From an uncultured Clostridium sp. (GTDB lineage Bacteria > Bacillota > Clostridia > TANB77 > CAG-508), in NCBI GenBank assembly GCA_900556135.1, contig USNR01000039.1:1-10811 (forward strand): DNA of 10,811 bases, read 5' to 3'. The translations under genes were made by a program, and so were the position numbers. Every line of letters begins with the position of its first letter. The first letter of the stretch is position 1. Below, in pieces: positions 7,169 through 10,811 of the stretch. The notes under the pieces were generated by a model. It was not told the DNA's origin. It ran no database searches and saw nothing but the letters and a program-made list of their open reading frames with translations.

Positions 7169-7206
7169 TAATTAATTTAATATTTACATAGGAAGGAGAA
7201 ACATTT

Positions 7207-8472
7207 ATGAGAAAAAGAATACTAGCTTTTATTATTTGTTTAGTAATAGTATCACTCTCAGTAAATGTTTTTTCTGCTAATGATATAAATGTTATAACTA
7301 ATGAAGAGAATACTAATAATGTTATAGAAAATAAAACTTTAGAAGAACAAAAAGCAGAAATAACATCTAAACTTGAAGAGTCAAATACAAAACTTGAATA
7401 TGTACAAAGCGAGTTAGGCACAACTCTTAGTAAAGTAGAAGAGTTAGATGATTCTGTAAACAATTATCAAACTCAATATGAAGAATTGATAAATCAAATA
7501 AATGAATTAGAAGCTAAGTTACAGGATACTAATAAACAAATAGAAGAAATTGAACAAGTATATGCAAAAAAGCAGAGAATTTTAAAGAAAAGAGTTGTTG
7601 CTATGTATGAAGCAGGAGATTCAACATACATGGATGTGTTGTTATCTTCTAGCAGTATAGTTGATTTTATATCAAATTATTTCACCATATGTGAATTAAT
7701 TGAATGTGATACTAATTTATTAGAAGAATTAGAAAATACTAAAAGTAAGATTGAAAAAGTTAAAACGGAACAGGAACAAAAAGAAGTAGAGCTAAGGACG
7801 GCGAAGCAACAAATAAACCAAACTAAAATATTATTGGAAAATACTAAGATTGTAAAAGAAAATTATATGTTACAATTAACCGACGAGGAAAAGGCTCTAC
7901 AAGAAGAAATTACAAAGTACAAAGAAGAGCAAAAAGAATTGGAAGATAAAATTGCACTGGCGGTGAATTGGACTGGAACAATGTCTATTCAATTTACTGG
8001 AGGAGCAATGATTTGGCCAATTGCTATGGAAGGTACATATATTACATCTCCATATGGAAATAGGTTACACCCTATTCAAGGGGTTTACAAAAATCATGCG
8101 GGAATTGATATTGCGGGACCAAATGTAAATAGAGCTCCAGTTGTTGCAGCAGCAGATGGAATAGTAGCTTATGCTGGATGGATAAGTGGGTATGGCAACT
8201 GTGTTATGATAAATCATGGAAGTGGAATAATTTCATTATATGGACATGGTTCAGAAATAGTAACAGAAACAGGAAAAGAGGTAAAGCAAGGAGAGATAAT
8301 AATGAGAGTTGGCTCTACAGGAAATTCCACAGGACCACATGTTCATTTTGAAATAAGAAAAAATGGAGTTGTTGTTGATCCAATTCCGTATTTGAATGGC
8401 GAAGTAACTGAAATAAATGAAGAAGTAACAGCAACAAACGAGGAAAATCAAAATAGTATTAATAGTGACTAG
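7207..8472 (+). CDS. Secreted coiled-coil M23 peptidoglycan endopeptidase (EnvC/PcsB-like), second copy
   Basis: This is a paralogue of the preceding gene with the same layout: signal peptide (about 1-24, cleavage near VFSA-NDI), coiled coil to about residue 255 including RVVAMYEAGDSTYMDVLL, then an M23 domain. Catalytic residues are intact: His297 and Asp301 (HAGID), His347 (YGH), His378 and His380 (HVH). It differs by lacking the Gly/Ser/Asn linker, having a fuller LytM entry motif (TSPYGNRLHPIQGVYKNH), and carrying an acidic Asn/Glu-rich tail of about 25 residues after the catalytic domain. GGAAGGAG at 7191-7198 precedes the ATG by 8 bases, and there is no terminator between the two copies, so they are probably co-transcribed. 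The two coding regions have diverged strongly, indicating an old duplication with possible specialisation. Confidence 0.9.
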   Translation: MRKRILAFIICLVIVSLSVNVFSANDINVITNEENTNNVIENKTLEEQKAEITSKLEESNTKLEYVQSELGTTLSKVEELDDSVNNYQTQYEELINQINELEAKLQDTNKQIEEIEQVYAKKQRILKKRVVAMYEAGDSTYMDVLLSSSSIVDFISNYFTICELIECDTNLLEELENTKSKIEKVKTEQEQKEVELRTAKQQINQTKILLENTKIVKENYMLQLTDEEKALQEEITKYKEEQKELEDKIALAVNWTGTMSIQFTGGAMIWPIAMEGTYITSPYGNRLHPIQGVYKNHAGIDIAGPNVNRAPVVAAADGIVAYAGWISGYGNCVMINHGSGIISLYGHGSEIVTETGKEVKQGEIIMRVGSTGNSTGPHVHFEIRKNGVVVDPIPYLNGEVTEINEEVTATNEENQNSINSD

Positions 8473-8636
8473 ATTTGAGTTATAAAGTTTATAGTTTTTA
8501 ATATGATATAAAGAATGATATTTTATATTTTAGAGATAATAATTAAAATATAAAATTGAGTTATAATAATAAAAATCTTTTAGAGATAATTGATAATAAT
8601 ATTATCAAAAATTAAAGAACTGAAAGGAATAAAAAA
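8473..8636. other. Intergenic region with paired short direct repeats
   Basis: TTGAGTTATAA occurs at 8475-8485 and 8556-8566, and TTTTAGAGATAAT at 8528-8540 and 8578-8590, in the same order, suggesting a decayed tandem duplication. A hairpin TTGATAAT-AAT-ATTATCAA (8590-8608) lacks a T-run and so is not a standard terminator. No promoter with good spacing is clear, so the protease gene may be read through from the hydrolase genes. Confidence 0.45.
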
Positions 8637-9869
8637 ATGGAAGAAGAAAAAAATCAAAAAGTTTATAAAGTAATAATGCTTGTGGCTTTAACAGCAATAG
8701 TAACTTTTTTATTGACAGCAATATTTATGTACAAAAAATTTGATAACGTTTATTCGACAGTTGAAGGTAATTCAGCATTATCAAGTAATGTATCTACGAC
8801 AAGCGAAAAAAGTTTTTTAAAGGTTCTACAAGAATTTAAAACTATATTGCAAAATCAGTATATTGGGGATATAGATGAAGAAAAGATGGCAGAAGGTGCA
8901 ATAAAAGGATACATTGAAGGATTAGGGGACCCATATACAGAATATTTAACAGTAGAAGAAATGCAAGAATTAACAGAAGAAACAGATGGAAAGTATGTTG
9001 GAATAGGCGTATATGTTGCAAATAATTCTTCTGATAATACGATTTTAGTTGTTGGAGTTATGAATGGTTCACCAGCACTTGAAGCTGGAATGCAGTCAGG
9101 TGATATTATAACAAAAATAGATGGAACTGAATATAAAGGGGAAGAATTGAGCAAGGCTACATCAGTACTAAAAGGTGAAGAAGGCACGGAAGTAAAAGTA
9201 ATAGTACTAAGAGAAGGAAAAGAGATAGAATTAACAATTACAAGAAAAACAATAAATGTAGAACATGTAGCATCAGAAATGTTGGACAATCAAATCGGTT
9301 ATATTCAAATTGATGCTTTTGATGATGGTGTAGCAGAAACTTTTGAGGAGAAATACAATCAACTTAAAGAGCAAGGAATAAAAGGATTAATTCTGGATTT
9401 AAGAAGTAATGGTGGAGGAGTTGTAGATGAAGCCACTGATATAGCAAGTATGTTTACCGAAAAAGAAAAAACTGTATTAATAACTAAAAGTAAAACTGAA
9501 AAGGAAGAAGATACTAAATCTAATAGAGATCCAATAGTAAAAGATATACCAGTAGTTGTACTTGTTAATGAGGGCACAGCAAGTGCATCAGAAATATTGG
9601 CAGGAGCATTAAAAGATAATTATGGAGCAAAAATTGTTGGTAAAAAAACATATGGAAAAGGTGTTATTCAAACAGTTTATAGATTAACTGATGGTAGCGG
9701 TTTGAAGATTACAACAGATGAATATTTTACTCCAAATCATACATCTATAAATAAGGTTGGAATAGAACCTGATGTTGAAGTTGATTTAACTAAAGATTCA
9801 AATGGAAGATATGAAACTAGCAAAGATAATGATGCACAACTATTGAAAGCAACAGAAATGTGTCAATAA
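8637..9869 (+). CDS. Membrane-anchored S41 (C-terminal processing) peptidase with PDZ domain
   Basis: This is a CtpA/CtpB-family serine protease acting outside the membrane. Residues 12-32 form an uncleaved signal anchor. An N-terminal helical segment with DPYTEYLT follows, then a PDZ domain (about 117-205, GIGVYV ... VMNGSPALEAGMQSGDIITKIDG) and the S41 domain. The catalytic dyad is Ser316 (in GTASASEILAG) and Lys341 (in TYGKGVIQ); their 25-residue spacing matches known family members. LRSNGGGVVDEA forms the conserved strand before them. The 410-residue chain ends soon after the S41 core, without the extra peptidoglycan-binding domain seen in B. subtilis CtpB. GAAAGGAAT precedes the ATG. Related proteases degrade or process cell-wall hydrolases, including M23 types in Pseudomonas, so control of the two upstream enzymes is a reasonable inference. 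A role in sporulation signalling cannot be excluded. Confidence 0.92.
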   Translation: MEEEKNQKVYKVIMLVALTAIVTFLLTAIFMYKKFDNVYSTVEGNSALSSNVSTTSEKSFLKVLQEFKTILQNQYIGDIDEEKMAEGAIKGYIEGLGDPYTEYLTVEEMQELTEETDGKYVGIGVYVANNSSDNTILVVGVMNGSPALEAGMQSGDIITKIDGTEYKGEELSKATSVLKGEEGTEVKVIVLREGKEIELTITRKTINVEHVASEMLDNQIGYIQIDAFDDGVAETFEEKYNQLKEQGIKGLILDLRSNGGGVVDEATDIASMFTEKEKTVLITKSKTEKEEDTKSNRDPIVKDIPVVVLVNEGTASASEILAGALKDNYGAKIVGKKTYGKGVIQTVYRLTDGSGLKITTDEYFTPNHTSINKVGIEPDVEVDLTKDSNGRYETSKDNDAQLLKATEMCQ

Positions 9870-9890
9870 TTAGACGGGATTAAAAAAATT

Positions 9891-9935
9891 AAAGGATTGG
9901 AGCGTTGTAAAAAGCTTCAATCCTTTTTGGCTTTT
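9891..9935 (+). terminator. Terminator after the S41 protease gene, probably bidirectional
   Basis: AAAGGATTGGAGC (9891-9903) pairs with GCTTCAATCCTTT (9914-9926), with one G-T wobble. TTTT and CTTTT follow on the plus strand. On the minus strand the same hairpin is followed by a run of seven T (from the A-run at 9882-9888), so it could also end the convergent minus-strand transcript. Confidence 0.85.
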
Positions 9936-10098
9936 ATATGATAAGAAAGTTATGAAACTTTCCTATAATAGAAATATATTACACAGAGAATTTATCCCAT
10001 AAATTTTCGTGCATGAATAAATTTACTGAAAATTTCAATTTTATTGAGTATGATAAAAAGTGTACTTAAGACTGAAGATTGAAGATTTTCAGATTTGC
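9933..10098 (+). repeat. Dispersed structured intergenic repeat, copy B
   Basis: This is the second copy of the element at 2022-2190, same orientation. The second hairpin reads GAGAATTTAT-CCC-ATAAATTTTC, where an A-to-G change turns one A-U pair into G-U and the loop is replaced. The third stem's right arm has A-to-G changes (AAGATTGAAGATTTTCAG) that also keep pairing through G-U or shift a bulge. The first hairpin is GAAAGTT-ATGA-AACTTTC. It begins in the tail of the terminator of the upstream gene, as copy A does. Its right end touches the stop codon of the convergent gene (TAG on the minus strand at 10098-10100). Confidence 0.8.
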
Positions 10099-10682
10099 TA
10101 TAATGGTTTAAAATTAGAATATTCTATAAAAGAATATAAAATATCACAAACAAAAATCATAGTTGTAATTCTAATTAGAAATACTTGCAATTTTGTGGGA
10201 ACCTTTGATGAAATAAACGTAATCAGTTTTTTAAATAAAGGAAAAATTACATAAGCAAAAACTATAGCAACTATTCCCCATGAAAGAGAGTAAAATAAAC
10301 ATATACGTCCATTCAAGTTTAAAAGTTCATTTCTATAATCCCAAAGCCATAAATTATAAAGAGCATCTAATCCAAAGCCAATAGCGTATTCAAAAATAGA
10401 AAATATTAAAATAGCAGATATAAATAATTTAATTGGATTATGTTTGTACTTATTCAAAAATAAAATTAAAATTAGTCCACCACATCCATATATAGGACAA
10501 ATAGGACCATAAAAAAATCCTCTATTTGCAAAATGACCAAGAACGATATAACTATAGATTGTTTCCATAGCCCAGCCTAAAAAAGAAAATATGAAAAAAT
10601 AACACAAATAACATTGAAAATTGGTTAATTGCTTGTTATATCTATTATCTTCATTAATAACTGCTAATGATACATTTTCCAT
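10098..10682 (-). CDS. Multi-pass membrane protein of the putative ABC-transporter type IV family (PF06541, CmpB-like)
   Basis: This is a 194-residue integral membrane protein of unknown function. The family signature is visible near the N-terminus: FSFLGWAMETIYSYI, then FANRGFFYGPICPIYGCGG. About five membrane segments can be seen (roughly residues 22-45, 62-79, 82-110, 124-150 and 163-186). Despite the Pfam name, no ATPase partner is nearby and transport activity has not been shown from sequence. The ATG at 10682 is supported by AAAGGA about ten bases upstream on the minus strand and by a promoter further upstream. It converges with the cell-wall cluster, so it is not part of that operon. 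Its 3' end directly abuts repeat copy B. Confidence 0.85.
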   Translation of the reverse strand: MENVSLAVINEDNRYNKQLTNFQCYLCYFFIFSFLGWAMETIYSYIVLGHFANRGFFYGPICPIYGCGGLILILFLNKYKHNPIKLFISAILIFSIFEYAIGFGLDALYNLWLWDYRNELLNLNGRICLFYSLSWGIVAIVFAYVIFPLFKKLITFISSKVPTKLQVFLIRITTMIFVCDILYSFIEYSNFKPL

Positions 10683-10726
10683 ATAAACGTATTCCTTTCA
10701 GATTTTTTCTATAAATTTGCATTTAA

Positions 10727-10755
10727 ATAGTATCATAAAAGTATAAAAAAGTAAA
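10727..10755 (-). promoter_or_regulatory. Sigma-A-like promoter of the PF06541-type gene
   Basis: On the minus strand, TTTACT (10750-10755) and TACTAT (10727-10732) are separated by 17 bp, about 45 bases before the start codon. The -35 and -10 boxes each differ from consensus at two or fewer positions. Confidence 0.55.
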
Positions 10756-10811
10756 GAATATAGGTTTAAAATAGATATGTCACAAGAACATTAAAAATAA
10801 AATATTGAAAA

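Noticed and set aside
8855..9289. Minus-strand reading frame of 144 codons inside the protease gene
   Set aside because: It is a Ser/Thr/Ile-rich shadow of the conserved PDZ-containing coding sequence on the plus strand, with no ribosome site.
10060..10254. Plus-strand 64-codon reading frame
   Set aside because: It lies partly in repeat copy B and partly antisense to the membrane-protein gene, has no ribosome site and resembles no protein family.
1..10811. CRISPR array, insertion sequence or rRNA/tRNA genes
   Set aside because: No regularly spaced repeats, transposase-like reading frames or rRNA/tRNA sequences were seen apart from the tRNA-like domain of tmRNA.

Overview
The window looks like a chromosomal piece of a low-GC Gram-positive bacterium, most likely an uncultured, gut-type Clostridia lineage. 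The base composition is very AT-rich, Shine-Dalgarno sites are strong (AAAGGAGG type), promoters are TTGxxx-17-TATAAT, terminators are hairpin plus T-run, the transketolase is split in two, and there is an ftsEX / peptidoglycan hydrolase / S41 protease cluster typical of Bacillota. The genus cannot be read from the sequence.

Layout. (1) At 1-1111 is the 3' part of a large gene for a protein with a formylglycine-generating-enzyme / C-type-lectin-like fold. Its last ~185 bases change abruptly to GC-richer sequence full of NNC codons and end in a GARVSLY-type terminus. This is the signature of a variable region of a diversity-generating retroelement (DGR); no template repeat or reverse transcriptase is in the window. 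(2) At 1112-1360 is a non-coding, hairpin-rich stretch that ends in a 17-bp-stem terminator. (3) At 1581-2026 is a complete tmRNA gene (ssrA) with its own promoter and terminator. (4) At 2022-2190 is the first copy of a ~167-bp intergenic repeat with three stem-loops. (5) At 2282-4223 is a transketolase operon (N-terminal and C-terminal subunits as separate overlapping genes) with promoter and terminator. (6) At 4254-9935 is a cell-wall/division cluster: promoter, ftsE, ftsX, two tandem secreted coiled-coil M23 endopeptidases, a membrane-anchored S41/PDZ protease and a terminator that can work in both directions. (7) At 9933-10098 is the second copy of the repeat. (8) At 10098-10755 is a convergent minus-strand gene for a PF06541-type membrane protein with its promoter.

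How the parts work together. FtsE (ATPase) and FtsX (membrane subunit with an extracellular loop) are expected to gate the two coiled-coil hydrolases encoded just downstream, as FtsEX does for EnvC, PcsB or CwlO elsewhere. The S41 protease next to them is a plausible regulator that trims or degrades them. The transketolase pair feeds the pentose phosphate pathway, and tmRNA rescues stalled ribosomes.

The two items most worth following up are the DGR variable region with its structured downstream segment, and the two-copy intergenic repeat whose copies differ partly by A-U to G-U changes that keep the stems paired.
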